A stretch of 64,000 nucleotides of DNA from Halostella litorea (GCF_004785955.1 NZ_ML214300.1:175223-239222); one strand, 5' to 3'. Positions 36,343-44,832 are shown, numbered from the stretch's first letter. The notes: generated by a model not told the origin, from the letters alone. Made by a program: numbers and translations.

Positions 36343-36415
36343 AGTCCCGTGGTGTAGTGGCCAATCATATGGGCCTTTGGAGCCCATGACGGCGGTTCGA
36401 ATCCGCCCGGGACTA
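36343..36415 (+). tRNA. tRNA-Gln (UUG anticodon)
   Basis: A complete 73-nt cloverleaf. The acceptor AGTCCCG pairs with CGGGACT, the anticodon stem TGGGC/GCCCA encloses CTTTGGA with anticodon TTG, and the T arm is GGCGG-TTCGAAT-CCGCC. The discriminator base is A and CCA is not encoded. No intron. The GATC restriction-modification genes lie just downstream, which makes this a possible past integration site. Confidence 0.92.
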
Positions 36416-36456
36416 CTAAAATATCTCACATTAAAACCGGCTAGCTCCGGCTGCGG

Positions 36457-36476
36457 GTGTCCGAGGGAAAGGACAC
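36457..36476 (-). terminator. Hairpin after the unknown gene next to the restriction system
   Basis: GTGTCC and GGACAC pair perfectly around an 8-nt loop, 3 nt beyond the stop of the minus-strand gene 36480-37121. Its place suggests a 3'-end hairpin, though no T run follows on the minus strand apart from short TTTTAA near 36435. Confidence 0.35.
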
Positions 36477-36479
36477 GAG

Positions 36480-37121
36480 CTACGTCCGGCTCCGAATGGA
36501 CAGCTCGGACCGGTTGATTTCGGGGAGCGGCTGGAGGTCGTCGATCTCGTCGATCGGGTCGCCATCGTACAGCGACTCGATCGTCCCCATCGTTCGGTCA
36601 CGGCCGTCCCCGTGCCAGTAGCGGATGTCCTGCTCAATGAGCAGCCACGGGAGCGGTCGAAGTAGCGCCTCCGGAACGCGGCCCTCGGTGAAGTCAAACC
36701 GATCGGCGTACTCCCGGATCGCCTCGTCGGGAGCCTTGCCGGCGTGAATGTCGAAGGCTGTCCGACAGAGCGCTTCGAAAGCCTCCTGCGGGGCGTGTTC
36801 GCGCTTGTGAGCGAAGTCCGAGTAGATCTCGTCGTGCGATGGCCGCATCGTCGCGCTGTCGTCCCAGCCCTCTACGCGGACCTGATAGTCGAACCCGTTG
36901 TTGAGCTGCCCCGGGTGCTGGAGGTAGACCTCGTGGCCCGTCGACAGTCGGTCGACGTAGAAGCGGTGCGACCCCCCGTGGTAGGGGACGGTCGTTGCGA
37001 AGGTCAACACCACGCCCATCCGCTGCCTGTTCAGTGGCTCTTCCCATTCGTGTGCGTCCAGCATCGCCTCGACCGGTTCGGGATAGTCCTCGAATCCGAG
37101 TACGCGGCTTTCGGTGGTCAC
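36480..37121 (-). CDS. Unknown protein divergent from the GATC restriction gene
   Basis: A 213-residue soluble protein from GTG 37121, with a TATA-like ACTATCAG about 27 nt upstream. Segments include VVLTFATTVPYHGGSHRFYVDRLSTGHEVYLQHPG, NNGFDYQVRVEGWDD and LPWLLIEQDIRYWHGDGRDRT. I recognise no domain. The longer frame to 37460 is rejected because its extension has the composition of a shadow and crosses the restriction gene's promoter. Position between tRNA-Gln and a restriction-modification pair suggests an accessory or defence-linked gene, by context only. Confidence 0.65.
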   Translation of the reverse strand: MTTESRVLGFEDYPEPVEAMLDAHEWEEPLNRQRMGVVLTFATTVPYHGGSHRFYVDRLSTGHEVYLQHPGQLNNGFDYQVRVEGWDDSATMRPSHDEIYSDFAHKREHAPQEAFEALCRTAFDIHAGKAPDEAIREYADRFDFTEGRVPEALLRPLPWLLIEQDIRYWHGDGRDRTMGTIESLYDGDPIDEIDDLQPLPEINRSELSIRSRT

Positions 37122-37287
37122 GATACCTGTGACCGGCCCCGTACTGATAGTCCGTTCGACACGTCTCCCAACTACCGCCCGCTCAGATCCGACCGCCCCC
37201 GCCAAACGAGCGTTCGCACGAATGGACGGCAGTCCTACCAGTCGGCGAACGGTACTGTTATCCCACGGTGATGTCTCGTTCCGCCGT

Positions 37288-38187
37288 ATGCCGATTCGCC
37301 AACACCGTCCGCCCACGGACGAGTTCGTGGAGGACTTCATCGAGCACGCCGTTCCCTCGGCGATCCCGAACGACCGGTTCATCGACTGGGACTCGATCGA
37401 CGACGATGTCGACAAGTACGAGAAACAGATCGAGGCCATCGCCGGCCTCGAAAACGCCACCGAGTCGGAGTTCGTGGAGGGGGTGGCGGACGCGCTGATG
37501 GCGGCCGACGATACCCGCGAGTGGATCGACTTCTACTTCGAACTCGTCGGCGAACGCGGCAACAAGTACAGTTCCCTCGAAGGGGTCTGGAAGTTCTATC
37601 CCGTCCAGCGGGCCATCGACGGGGGGGACCGGGAAGAGGCGCTCGACCTCGCCGGCGTACTCCAGAACGTCGGCCTCCAGTACATCGTCGACGAGGGGAA
37701 CGTCCGCGACCACTACCGCGGGATGCTCGTCGGGATGGAGAGCCACGCGCGGAAGAACCGACAGGGGCTCTGTTTCGAGGACGAAGTCGAAAAGCGGGTC
37801 GCGGAAGTGACCGACCGTCTCGGGGAGGATGGATACGACGTGGAGTACGACGACGAATACACGACGGCGTACGACGACGATACGGGGCAGGAGAAGACGG
37901 TCGACTTCGCTATCTTCGAAGACGGCGACCTCGCCGTCGCCTTCGAGGCGAACTGTTACAAGGTACAGGGAAGCAAGCCGTCGGAAATCCGCCGGTCGTA
38001 CAACCACGTCGCCCAGCGAATGCGGAACGACGGGGTCGTCTTCGTTTGGATCACCGACGGACAGGGGTGGGAATCGATGGAGAACGTTCTCGCCGAATCC
38101 TACAACGACATCGTGGACGTGTACAACCTCCATCAAGCCGACGAACACCTCGCCGCCGATCTTGTCGACGATTTCGACGACGAGTAG
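37288..38187 (+). CDS. DpnII-family type II restriction endonuclease (predicted GATC)
   Basis: A 299-residue protein of the DpnII/MboI family. The conserved C-terminal half has KTVDFAIFEDGDLAVAFEANCYKVQGSKPSEIRRSY (in pieces: VDFAIF near 205, FEANCY near 220, QGSKPSEI), giving the Asp and Glu of a PD-(D/E)xK-type site. The start ATG at 37288 follows a TATA-like TGTTATCC about 28 nt upstream. A longer frame to 37114 is rejected. The adjacent Dam-type methyltransferase gives protection. Recognition of GATC is inferred from the family. Confidence 0.85.
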   Translation: MPIRQHRPPTDEFVEDFIEHAVPSAIPNDRFIDWDSIDDDVDKYEKQIEAIAGLENATESEFVEGVADALMAADDTREWIDFYFELVGERGNKYSSLEGVWKFYPVQRAIDGGDREEALDLAGVLQNVGLQYIVDEGNVRDHYRGMLVGMESHARKNRQGLCFEDEVEKRVAEVTDRLGEDGYDVEYDDEYTTAYDDDTGQEKTVDFAIFEDGDLAVAFEANCYKVQGSKPSEIRRSYNHVAQRMRNDGVVFVWITDGQGWESMENVLAESYNDIVDVYNLHQADEHLAADLVDDFDDE

Positions 38188-38233
38188 CCTGCAACAGGAC
38201 CTTTATAACCCAGAACTGGTCATGCAACAGTAG
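38187..38233 (+). promoter_or_regulatory. dam promoter with flanking TGCAACAG direct repeats
   Basis: TGCAACAG occurs at 38190-38197 and 38223-38230, on either side of the TATA-like CTTTATAACC (38201-38208) that serves the methyltransferase start at 38234. Paired direct repeats around a promoter suggest a regulator site; no controller gene is visible nearby. Confidence 0.4.
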
Positions 38234-39172
38234 ATGGTCAAACCCGTTCTCAAGTGGGCGGGCGGCAAGCGACAGCTGCTCGACGAGATATACTCCCGCT
38301 TCCCTGCCGACTACGGACGCTATCACGAGCCGTTCTTCGGCGGCGGTGCCGTCTTCTTCGACCTGGAACCGGCCGACGGGACGGTCAACGACACGAACCC
38401 CCGCCTCGTCAACTTCTACCGGGTGGTGCGTGACGAACCCGACGCGTTGATTTCGCGCCTCCGGGAGTTCCGGGACCCCGAAGCCGACCCCGACGACAGT
38501 GAGGCGTTCGCCGACGAGAACTGGAAGGGGAAGGCGGTCGAGCAGTACTTCTACCAGCAGCGCGCCCGCTTCAACCGGCGCGCGTACGCCGACGAGGAGT
38601 GGCCGGCGACCGAGGCCGACCGCGTCGAGGAGGCAGCGCTCCTCCTCTATCTCAACCGGACGTGCTACAACGGCCTCTACCGGGAGAACAGCAGCGGGGG
38701 GTTCAACGTCCCCATCGGGCGGTACGCCGACCCGGACTGGGTGATGGCCGACCGCGTCCGGGCGGCGAGTCGCGCGCTCGACGGCACCGACATCCGAAAC
38801 GCTGACTTCGAGTACGTCCTCGACGCGGCGGGGGAGGGCGACCTCGTCTACCTGGACCCGCCCTACCAGCCGATGAGCGCGACCGCCAACTTCGCCGAGT
38901 ACTCCGCCGAGGGGTTCGACCGGAGCGACCAGGAACGGTTGCTCGCGACGGTCGAACGACTCGACGACGCCGGCGTTTACTTCGTCCTGAGCAACAGCGG
39001 CGTGATGTACGAACTGTACGACGACGCCGGGTTCGCCGTCGAGAAGGAGGGGGCGACCCGGAGCATCAACAGCGACGAAACCGCCCGCGGGGAAGTTGAC
39101 GAGATCGTCGCCACGAACGTTCCGGAAGGCGAACGCGGGGAGCAGGGGCAGGCGTCCATCGCGGACTTCTGA
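38234..39172 (+). CDS. dam: Dam-type DNA adenine-N6 methyltransferase (predicted GATC)
   Basis: The 312-residue D12-class enzyme has the SAM motif KWAGGKRQLLDEI (7-19), FFGGGAVFFDL and the catalytic DPPY at 208-211. It methylates adenine, most likely in GATC, matching the DpnII-family endonuclease 46 nt upstream. It has its own TATA-like promoter between two short direct repeats. The frame is intact and full length, so the pair looks functional. Confidence 0.92.
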   Translation: MVKPVLKWAGGKRQLLDEIYSRFPADYGRYHEPFFGGGAVFFDLEPADGTVNDTNPRLVNFYRVVRDEPDALISRLREFRDPEADPDDSEAFADENWKGKAVEQYFYQQRARFNRRAYADEEWPATEADRVEEAALLLYLNRTCYNGLYRENSSGGFNVPIGRYADPDWVMADRVRAASRALDGTDIRNADFEYVLDAAGEGDLVYLDPPYQPMSATANFAEYSAEGFDRSDQERLLATVERLDDAGVYFVLSNSGVMYELYDDAGFAVEKEGATRSINSDETARGEVDEIVATNVPEGERGEQGQASIADF

Positions 39173-39236
39173 CGCCGGCCCGCCCCGGGACCGCGGCCCA
39201 CTCCACCTTTATCCGGCAGCGAGTGGTTGATTCACC

Positions 39237-39347
39237 ATGCCGAAGTGGCAAGCGCCGCCTCCGGAGGCGTCGCGCGTCGCGGCACCGCTCGTGCTCGCAC
39301 CGTCGTGGACGAACCGACCGCCGCGGACCGCGTCAATCCCCGCATGA
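39237..39347 (+). CDS. Leader mini-ORF overlapping the ion-channel gene (36 aa)
   Basis: A TATA-like TTTAT (39208-39212) centred 27 nt upstream makes ATG 39237 a good leaderless start. The frame begins MPKWQAPPPEASRV, is Pro/Ala-rich, ends ASIPA, and its TGA (39345-39347) overlaps the ATG of the channel gene. A 14-bp palindrome CGCCTCCGGAGGCG lies within it (39256-39269). It may exist for translational coupling. The channel frame has no ATG before 39344, so the promoter otherwise implies a leader of about 107 nt. Confidence 0.4.
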   Translation: MPKWQAPPPEASRVAAPLVLAPSWTNRPPRTASIPA

Positions 39348-40345
39348 GACCCCTCTACCTCGTTCTGGGTGTAGTGATACTGGTCGTCGTGGTCGTCGAC
39401 ATCCTCTGGACGACGCTCTGGGTCGACGGGGGAGCCGGCCCGCTCTCCTCGCGCCTGTCGACGTGGGTGTGGCACGGGCTCCGGGCGGTGGGCGGGAACC
39501 GGACGAAGGTGCTGAGCCTCTCGGGGCCGATCATCCTCGTCGTCACGCTGGTCGCGTGGGTCGGGCTCCTCTGGGCGGGCTGGACGCTCGTGTTCGCCGG
39601 CGGGGAGAGCTCGCTCATCGACGCGCGAAGCGGGGGACCGCTCGGCTGGACCGACTGGGCCTGGTACGTCGCGTACACGATGTTCACCGACGGGAACGGC
39701 GACTTCACGCCCAACGGGGGAGTGTGGCAGATGGCCTCGTCGCTGACGACCGCCAGCGGGATGCTGTTCGTCACGCTCGGCGTCTCCTACGTCCTCTCGA
39801 TCCTGGGGGCGGTCGCCGACAAGCGGGCGTTCGCCAAGAGCGTCACCGGGATCGGCGACCGGGGCGAGGCGTTCGTCCGGGCCGGCTGGGACGGCGAGGG
39901 GTTCCGCGACCTCGACCTCCCGCTCAACGAGATATCGTCGGACCTGGGCCTGCTCGCGGAGCAGCACAAGTCGTACCCGATCCTCCACTACTACCACAGC
40001 GAGGACGCCTCGGACTCGTCGCCGCTGGCCGTCGCGGTCCTCGACGAGGCGCTTACGGTCCTCGAGTTCGGCGTCCCGGACGACGAGATGCCGAACGCCG
40101 CGCTCGTCAAGAGCGCCCGGTCGAGCACGGAGGACTACCTCGAGACGCTGACCGCTGCGTTCATCCAGCCCGCCGACGAGACGCCGCCGCCCCCGGCCCT
40201 CGACAGGCTCCGCGAGGCGGACGTTCCCATGGTCCCGGACGGGCAGTTCGACGAGTCGCTTGCGGGGGTAGACGATCGGCGGCGGAAGCTGCTCGCCGCC
40301 GTCGAAGCCGACGCGGTGGACTGGCCGCCAGCGGACGACGAGTAG
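39344..40345 (+). CDS. Two-helix ion-channel-like membrane protein
   Basis: A 333-residue protein with membrane helices at about 4-27 and 62-86. A pore-like region follows, AWYVAYTMFTDGNGDFTPNGG with TDGNGDFTP at 115-123, and then another helix (137-155) and a soluble C-terminal domain of about 175 residues. The pore segment resembles the T-x-GYGD-x-P filter of two-pore-helix potassium channels, but Tyr is replaced by Asn, so ion choice is uncertain. The start ATG overlaps the stop of a mini-ORF. The soluble part has no domain that I know. Confidence 0.65.
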   Translation: MRPLYLVLGVVILVVVVVDILWTTLWVDGGAGPLSSRLSTWVWHGLRAVGGNRTKVLSLSGPIILVVTLVAWVGLLWAGWTLVFAGGESSLIDARSGGPLGWTDWAWYVAYTMFTDGNGDFTPNGGVWQMASSLTTASGMLFVTLGVSYVLSILGAVADKRAFAKSVTGIGDRGEAFVRAGWDGEGFRDLDLPLNEISSDLGLLAEQHKSYPILHYYHSEDASDSSPLAVAVLDEALTVLEFGVPDDEMPNAALVKSARSSTEDYLETLTAAFIQPADETPPPPALDRLREADVPMVPDGQFDESLAGVDDRRRKLLAAVEADAVDWPPADDE

Positions 40346-40369
40346 GGCGTCTCACGGCCGGTTCCGCCG

Positions 40370-40852
40370 TCACTCGGGGAGGCCGAACACCGCGGCGTCG
40401 TAGGCCGCGATGTCCGCGGCCGACGCGAGGAGGATCGCCTCGAACCGCCACCGCGTGTCGGGGGGGATGTCCCCGGTGGTGGCGAGGTAGCGGCCGAGCT
40501 GTGCGCCGCCGTCGTCGTACACCCGGACGCGGACCTCGGCGTAGTCGACGGTGGACTCGCCGCCGTTCTCGACGACCCCCTGCACCGTCGGTCCCTTGTA
40601 CCCGTCGACCAGCACGAACTCGTGCTCGACGAGCGAGAGCGCGTCGAGGGCGCTCGCGCCGTCGTTCGCCGTCCGCTGGGCCAGCGCCGCCGCGGCGGCC
40701 ATCTCGGCGGCCGACCGCGGATCGCCGCCCGACGCGTCGACCGTCCGCCGCTCGTACTCCGGTTCGTCGCTCGTCGCGGCACAGCCGGCCGCGAGCGCCG
40801 CCGCTCCCGTGCCGAGCGTCGCCAGCAGGCTCCGGCGCGTCGAACGCCCCAT
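40370..40852 (-). CDS. Tat-type lipoprotein with FxLYD-like domain
   Basis: A 160-residue product starting MGRSTRRSLLATLGTGAAALAAGC, with a Tat signal (RRSLLA) and lipobox AAGC at about 21-24. The mature part has EHEFVLVDGYKGPTVQGVVENGGESTVDYAEVRVRVYDDGG, in the pattern of FxLYD/DUF3426-type beta domains (VxGxVxNxS-x-VxxVxVxxxxYD). This suggests an extracellular lipid-anchored binding domain. ATG 40852 is preferred over the GTG one codon earlier. Confidence 0.75.
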   Translation of the reverse strand: MGRSTRRSLLATLGTGAAALAAGCAATSDEPEYERRTVDASGGDPRSAAEMAAAAALAQRTANDGASALDALSLVEHEFVLVDGYKGPTVQGVVENGGESTVDYAEVRVRVYDDGGAQLGRYLATTGDIPPDTRWRFEAILLASAADIAAYDAAVFGLPE

Positions 40853-41023
40853 CACCGTCGAGCCGTGCGGAAGGTGCGGTTACTGTCTGCCGTCACGGTA
40901 GCAAACGGACGTCGAGGAAGCATTTCAAGATACGCCCCGGCCGCGGAGTCCATCGACGAACGTGGACCCCAGAGGAGTGTCGCGCGGGACAACGCTCTTT
41001 GGAGCGGTGACTGTTGAGGGACC

Positions 41024-42073
41024 ATGGGGGCTGCCGGCGCTGGGGACACGGGGGAGTCGTCGGACGGGAACATCGCCAGTCGGACGCGGTCGCGGAACCG
41101 CCTCGTCGAGTGGGTGCTGGTCGACGGGAACCGGCTCCACGTCACCGCGGTCACGTCCGCGGGGGTATTCGCGGTGCTGCTCGCCTGCCACCACCTCGGA
41201 GTCATCGCGTTCACGAACCCCAACTCGGTCACGCGGATGGCCAGCGGGATGGTCGCGGGGTCGTTCTCGCTGGTCACCATCGTCGTCTCGGTGAACCAGC
41301 TCATCCTCTCCCAGGAGTTCTCGCCGGCCGGCGAGTTCCGCGACCGGCTGGAGGGCGTGCTGTCGTTCCGCCGGGACGTCGAGGATGAGACGGAGGTCCC
41401 GGCGGCCCCGGCGGAGCCGACGCGGCTTCTCGAACTGGTCGCCGAGAACGTCCGCGTCCGCGCGAACGGCCTCGCCGACGCCGCGGCCGACATCGACGAC
41501 GAGGACCACCGGGAGCTAACCGTCAGGTACGCCCGCGGCGTCAGGGAGCGGACCGAGGAGGTGGACGAGGCCCTCGGGCGCAAGGGGGCGAACACGTTCG
41601 ACGCCCTGTCCACGGCCGTCGACTACGACGACGGGTGGCAGCTGTACGCCGCGAGGCATCTCCGCAACGACGCGCCCGCGCTGTCGGAGGGGACGCGCCG
41701 GGCGTTCGACGATCTGATCGAGGCGATCCGCCTGTTCAGCACGGCGCAAGGCCACTTCAAGACCGTCTACCTCCAGCGGGAGCTCACCCGCTTCTCGCAG
41801 CTGGTGATCCTCTTCGGATTACCCGCTATCGGCGCGGCCGCCCTCATCGGCCCGCTGTACGGCGGGCTCGGCGGCGCGACGGTCCCGGTCAAGTACCTCC
41901 CGTACGCGGTCGCCGCGCTCGCGACGGTCGTCTCCATCCCGGTGAGCCTGCTCGCGTCGTACATCCTGCGGACCGCGACGCTGACCCGCCGGACCGCGGC
42001 GATCGGGCCGATGCTCCCCAAGCGGGACGCCGACGACGGCCCGTTTACGGTCACGCACGGCGATCTGGAGTGA
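41024..42073 (+). CDS. Four-helix membrane protein of unknown function
   Basis: The 349-residue protein has a charged N-terminus and two helices near 38-60 and 72-96 (LHVTAVTSAGVFAVLLACHH and MVAGSFSLVTIVVSVNQLIL). A soluble helical region (about 105-250) follows, then two further helices (LVILFGLPAIGAAALIGPLYG and AVAALATVVSIPVSLLASYIL). I recognise no named family. It might pair with the channel-like protein 0.7 kb upstream, but a minus-strand lipoprotein gene lies between. ATG 41024 is the first start after the TATA-like GCTCTTTGG. Confidence 0.65.
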   Translation: MGAAGAGDTGESSDGNIASRTRSRNRLVEWVLVDGNRLHVTAVTSAGVFAVLLACHHLGVIAFTNPNSVTRMASGMVAGSFSLVTIVVSVNQLILSQEFSPAGEFRDRLEGVLSFRRDVEDETEVPAAPAEPTRLLELVAENVRVRANGLADAAADIDDEDHRELTVRYARGVRERTEEVDEALGRKGANTFDALSTAVDYDDGWQLYAARHLRNDAPALSEGTRRAFDDLIEAIRLFSTAQGHFKTVYLQRELTRFSQLVILFGLPAIGAAALIGPLYGGLGGATVPVKYLPYAVAALATVVSIPVSLLASYILRTATLTRRTAAIGPMLPKRDADDGPFTVTHGDLE

Positions 42074-42185
42074 CCGGGCCGAACGCGCGAACGGGCCGGA
42101 GTCGACGCCCGCTGCCGCGGCGGCCCGGAAGCCGCCGGCGGACATGCAAAGTCCCTATTACGAAGGCACGGGGAACAGGCGGGTA

Positions 42186-43238
42186 ATGGAGACGCAGCAC
42201 CGCGTCGTGGTCGGCGACTCCCGCGACCTCGCCGAACTCGACGACGACGCCGTCGAACTCGTCGTCACGTCGCCGCCGTACCCGATGATCGAGATGTGGG
42301 ACGACGTGTTCGCCGAACTCGACCCAGCGGTCGGCGAGGCGCTGGACGCCGGCGCGGGGCAGGCGGCGTTCGACCTGATGCACGAGACGCTGGCCGAGGT
42401 GTGGGCGGAGGTCGAGCGCGTCCTCGTCGACGGCGGGATCGCCTGCGTCAACGTCGGCGACGCGACGCGGACGGTGGACGGGAGCTTCCGCGTCTACCAG
42501 AACCACTCCCGGGTCGTCGACGACTTCGAGGCCCTCGGGTTCGACCCGCTGCCGGAACTGCTGTGGCGGAAGCCGAGCAACTCCGCGGCCAAGTTCATGG
42601 GGTCGGGCATGCTGCCGCCCAACGCCTACGTCACGCTGGAACACGAGTACGTCCTCGTCTTCCGCAACGGCGGCGAGTCGCGGGCGTTCGAACCCGGGGC
42701 GACCCGCCGGTACGAGGCGGCGTACTTCTGGGAGGAGCGAAACCGGTGGTTCTCGGACGTGTGGGCCGACGTCAAAGGCGAGTTCCAGACGCTCGACGGG
42801 AGCGAACTCCGCGACCGGTCCGCGGCGTTCCCCTTCGAGATCCCTTACCGCCTCATCAACATGTACAGCGCGTACGGCGACACGGTCCTCGACCCGTTCT
42901 GGGGGACGGGCACCACGTCGCTCGCCGCGCTCGTCGCCGGCCGCGACTCCGTCGGCTACGAGCGCGAACCGGCGTTCGCGTCCGTGTTCGAGGACCGCGT
43001 CGAGGACGCCCCCACCCTCTCCAGGGACGTGGTCCAGCGACGGCTGGCCGACCACCGCGAGTTCGTGCGCGAGGAGCGCGATGCCGGCGGATCCTTCGAC
43101 TACGAGGCCGACCACTACGACTTCCCGGTCACGACGAAACAGGAGCAATCGATCCGGCTGTACGCCGTCGACGGCGTCGAGGCCGACGGCGACGGCTACC
43201 GCGCGGTCCACGACCCGGTCGGCGACGGGAGCGCGTAA
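42186..43238 (+). CDS. Orphan beta-class DNA methyltransferase (candidate CTAG methylase)
   Basis: A 350-residue enzyme with the catalytic TSPPY at 28-32 near the N-terminus and the SAM motif LDPFWGTGTTSLAAL near 234-248, the order of beta-class N4-cytosine or N6-adenine methyltransferases. TSPPY favours N4-cytosine. No restriction gene is adjacent. It resembles the conserved orphan methylase of haloarchaea (Zim in Haloferax volcanii) that acts on CTAG, and CTAG is rare in this window. ATG 42186 follows a TATA-like CCTATTACG 27-30 nt upstream. Confidence 0.82.
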   Translation: METQHRVVVGDSRDLAELDDDAVELVVTSPPYPMIEMWDDVFAELDPAVGEALDAGAGQAAFDLMHETLAEVWAEVERVLVDGGIACVNVGDATRTVDGSFRVYQNHSRVVDDFEALGFDPLPELLWRKPSNSAAKFMGSGMLPPNAYVTLEHEYVLVFRNGGESRAFEPGATRRYEAAYFWEERNRWFSDVWADVKGEFQTLDGSELRDRSAAFPFEIPYRLINMYSAYGDTVLDPFWGTGTTSLAALVAGRDSVGYEREPAFASVFEDRVEDAPTLSRDVVQRRLADHREFVREERDAGGSFDYEADHYDFPVTTKQEQSIRLYAVDGVEADGDGYRAVHDPVGDGSA

Positions 43239-43320
43239 CGGCCGGCCGCGAAGGCCGGCGACGGCCGGACGCGGACCGACCTGACAAGATTCATTACGCC
43301 GCCCGCAAGACGGCCGATGT

Positions 43321-44694
43321 ATGCGTCGGTCCACGCTCGTTGTTTTGGTCGCGTTGACGCTCCCGGCGATGGCGATGCCAGGCCTCGTCGCCGCCGACGG
43401 GATGCAGGAAGGGAACGGGACGAACCCCTGCGTCGGGACGATGGAGGAACGCCCCGACGAGAACACGGTCGTCAGCATGCAGGGGACGCGACTGACCGAC
43501 GACGGGTACGAGAAGTGGCCCGCGATGTTGATGTCCTACGAGCCGAACGGCTCGTTCGACTGGGCGCACAACGCCTCGCTGCGCGGGCGCTGGTTCGCGT
43601 ACGACGTGGACCGCACCCCGGACGGCGACCTGCTGTTCGTCACCACGGAGAGCGGCAACACGAAGATCGGGAAGCTGGACCCCGGGCGAAACGAGTACGA
43701 GTGGGTGCGTGACTTCGACGGCGACCCCGACGACGAGTCGACGCCGCAGGTCGACGACGCCCACGACGCCGACCGGCTCAACGACCACGAGATAGTCATC
43801 GCGGACAAGGGCGAGGGCCACGAGCGCCTACTCGTGTACAACGTCACGAGCGACGAGGTGGTCTGGGAGTGGCGCTTCGAGGACCACGCCGAGCAGTTCC
43901 CCGAGAGCGGCGGCGGCCCCGAGGGCGACTGGACGCACGTCAACGACGTCGACCCCGTCGGCGACCACCTCTTCATGATCTCGCCGCGGAACTTCGACAA
44001 GGTCGTCTTCGTCAACCGGACGACCGGCGACGTCGAGGAGAACCTCACGCTCGGCGAGGACGACAACTACGACATCCTGAACGAGCAGCACAACCCCGAC
44101 CACCTGCGCGGCCCGGACGGCCAGCGGACGATCCTCGTCGGCGACAGCGAGAACGACCGCGTCGTCGAGTACGCCTACGACGCCGAGAGCGAGGAGTGGG
44201 AGCGGGTCTGGACGGTGACGGGGCTGAACGAGCCCCGCGACGCGGACCGCCTGCCCAACGGCAACACGCTGGTCAGCGACCGGATGGGCCACCGCACCGT
44301 CGAGATCACGCCGGAGGGCCGGATCGTCTGGGAGATATACACGCCCTACGAGACGTACGACGCCGAGCGCGGCGGCCCGGGCTCCGAAGGGCCGACGATG
44401 CGCGAGGTCGGCGTCAACGGGACGTACGAGGCCCACAACTCGGCCAACTTCACGACCGAGGAGATCGAGACCTGCGCCGCGGCGATGTACGACTTCGCGC
44501 CGTCCGAACTCGACAGCGGCGGGTCGGGCGGCGACGGGGACGGTGACGGCGACGGCGGTATCGTCGGCGGCACGGACGGTGTCGCCGGGGTCGGCGGCGA
44601 CGACGGCGTCTCCATGGCCGTCGTGGCCGGCGTCGGCGGCGCAGTCGTCGTCGCCCTCGGCGCGGCGGCGCTGGCGTACCGCCGCCGGGACTGA
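43321..44694 (+). CDS. Arylsulfotransferase-like secreted beta-propeller with C-terminal anchor
   Basis: The 457-residue product has a signal peptide (1-25). A propeller-like domain follows with repeated HD/N-ADRL motifs (DAHDADRLNDHEIVIADK, EQHNPDHLRG, EPRDADRLPNGNTLVSDRMGHR), as in ASST-family proteins. Then come a Gly/Asp-rich linker, a hydrophobic helix and AYRRRD at the end. The C-terminus is not a PGF-CTERM. The ASST family includes sulfotransferases, but whether this one transfers sulfate is unknown. A convergent paralogue lies at 44833-46275. Confidence 0.78.
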   Translation: MRRSTLVVLVALTLPAMAMPGLVAADGMQEGNGTNPCVGTMEERPDENTVVSMQGTRLTDDGYEKWPAMLMSYEPNGSFDWAHNASLRGRWFAYDVDRTPDGDLLFVTTESGNTKIGKLDPGRNEYEWVRDFDGDPDDESTPQVDDAHDADRLNDHEIVIADKGEGHERLLVYNVTSDEVVWEWRFEDHAEQFPESGGGPEGDWTHVNDVDPVGDHLFMISPRNFDKVVFVNRTTGDVEENLTLGEDDNYDILNEQHNPDHLRGPDGQRTILVGDSENDRVVEYAYDAESEEWERVWTVTGLNEPRDADRLPNGNTLVSDRMGHRTVEITPEGRIVWEIYTPYETYDAERGGPGSEGPTMREVGVNGTYEAHNSANFTTEEIETCAAAMYDFAPSELDSGGSGGDGDGDGDGGIVGGTDGVAGVGGDDGVSMAVVAGVGGAVVVALGAAALAYRRRD

Positions 44695-44710
44695 GGACGC
44701 TCCCCTGTCG

Positions 44711-44721
44711 GGCTGTTTTTC
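44711..44721 (+). terminator. T-tract terminator
   Basis: GGGCTG followed by five T residues, 22 nt after the stop of the arylsulfotransferase-like gene. Confidence 0.45.
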
Positions 44722-44832
44722 ACTCGTCGTGTCGGCCACTCCCGGGAGAATAGCGTACTGCGGGACGTCCGAGGAAGGGAAGCGGATCGAAACGGGGGCG
44801 GAGGATGCCGAAACAGTTCGCGACGGCCGGGA

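Noticed and set aside
36480-37460. The 326-codon version of the unknown gene next to the restriction system
   Set aside because: Residues before the GTG at 37121 are shadow-like and cover the promoter and 5' end of the endonuclease gene.
39176-39191. CGCCCCGGGAC after dam as a possible att repeat of the tRNA-Gln 3' end (CGCCCGGGAC)
   Set aside because: The match is only about 10 nt with an extra C, and such GC-rich strings are common here; it is not enough to call an att site.
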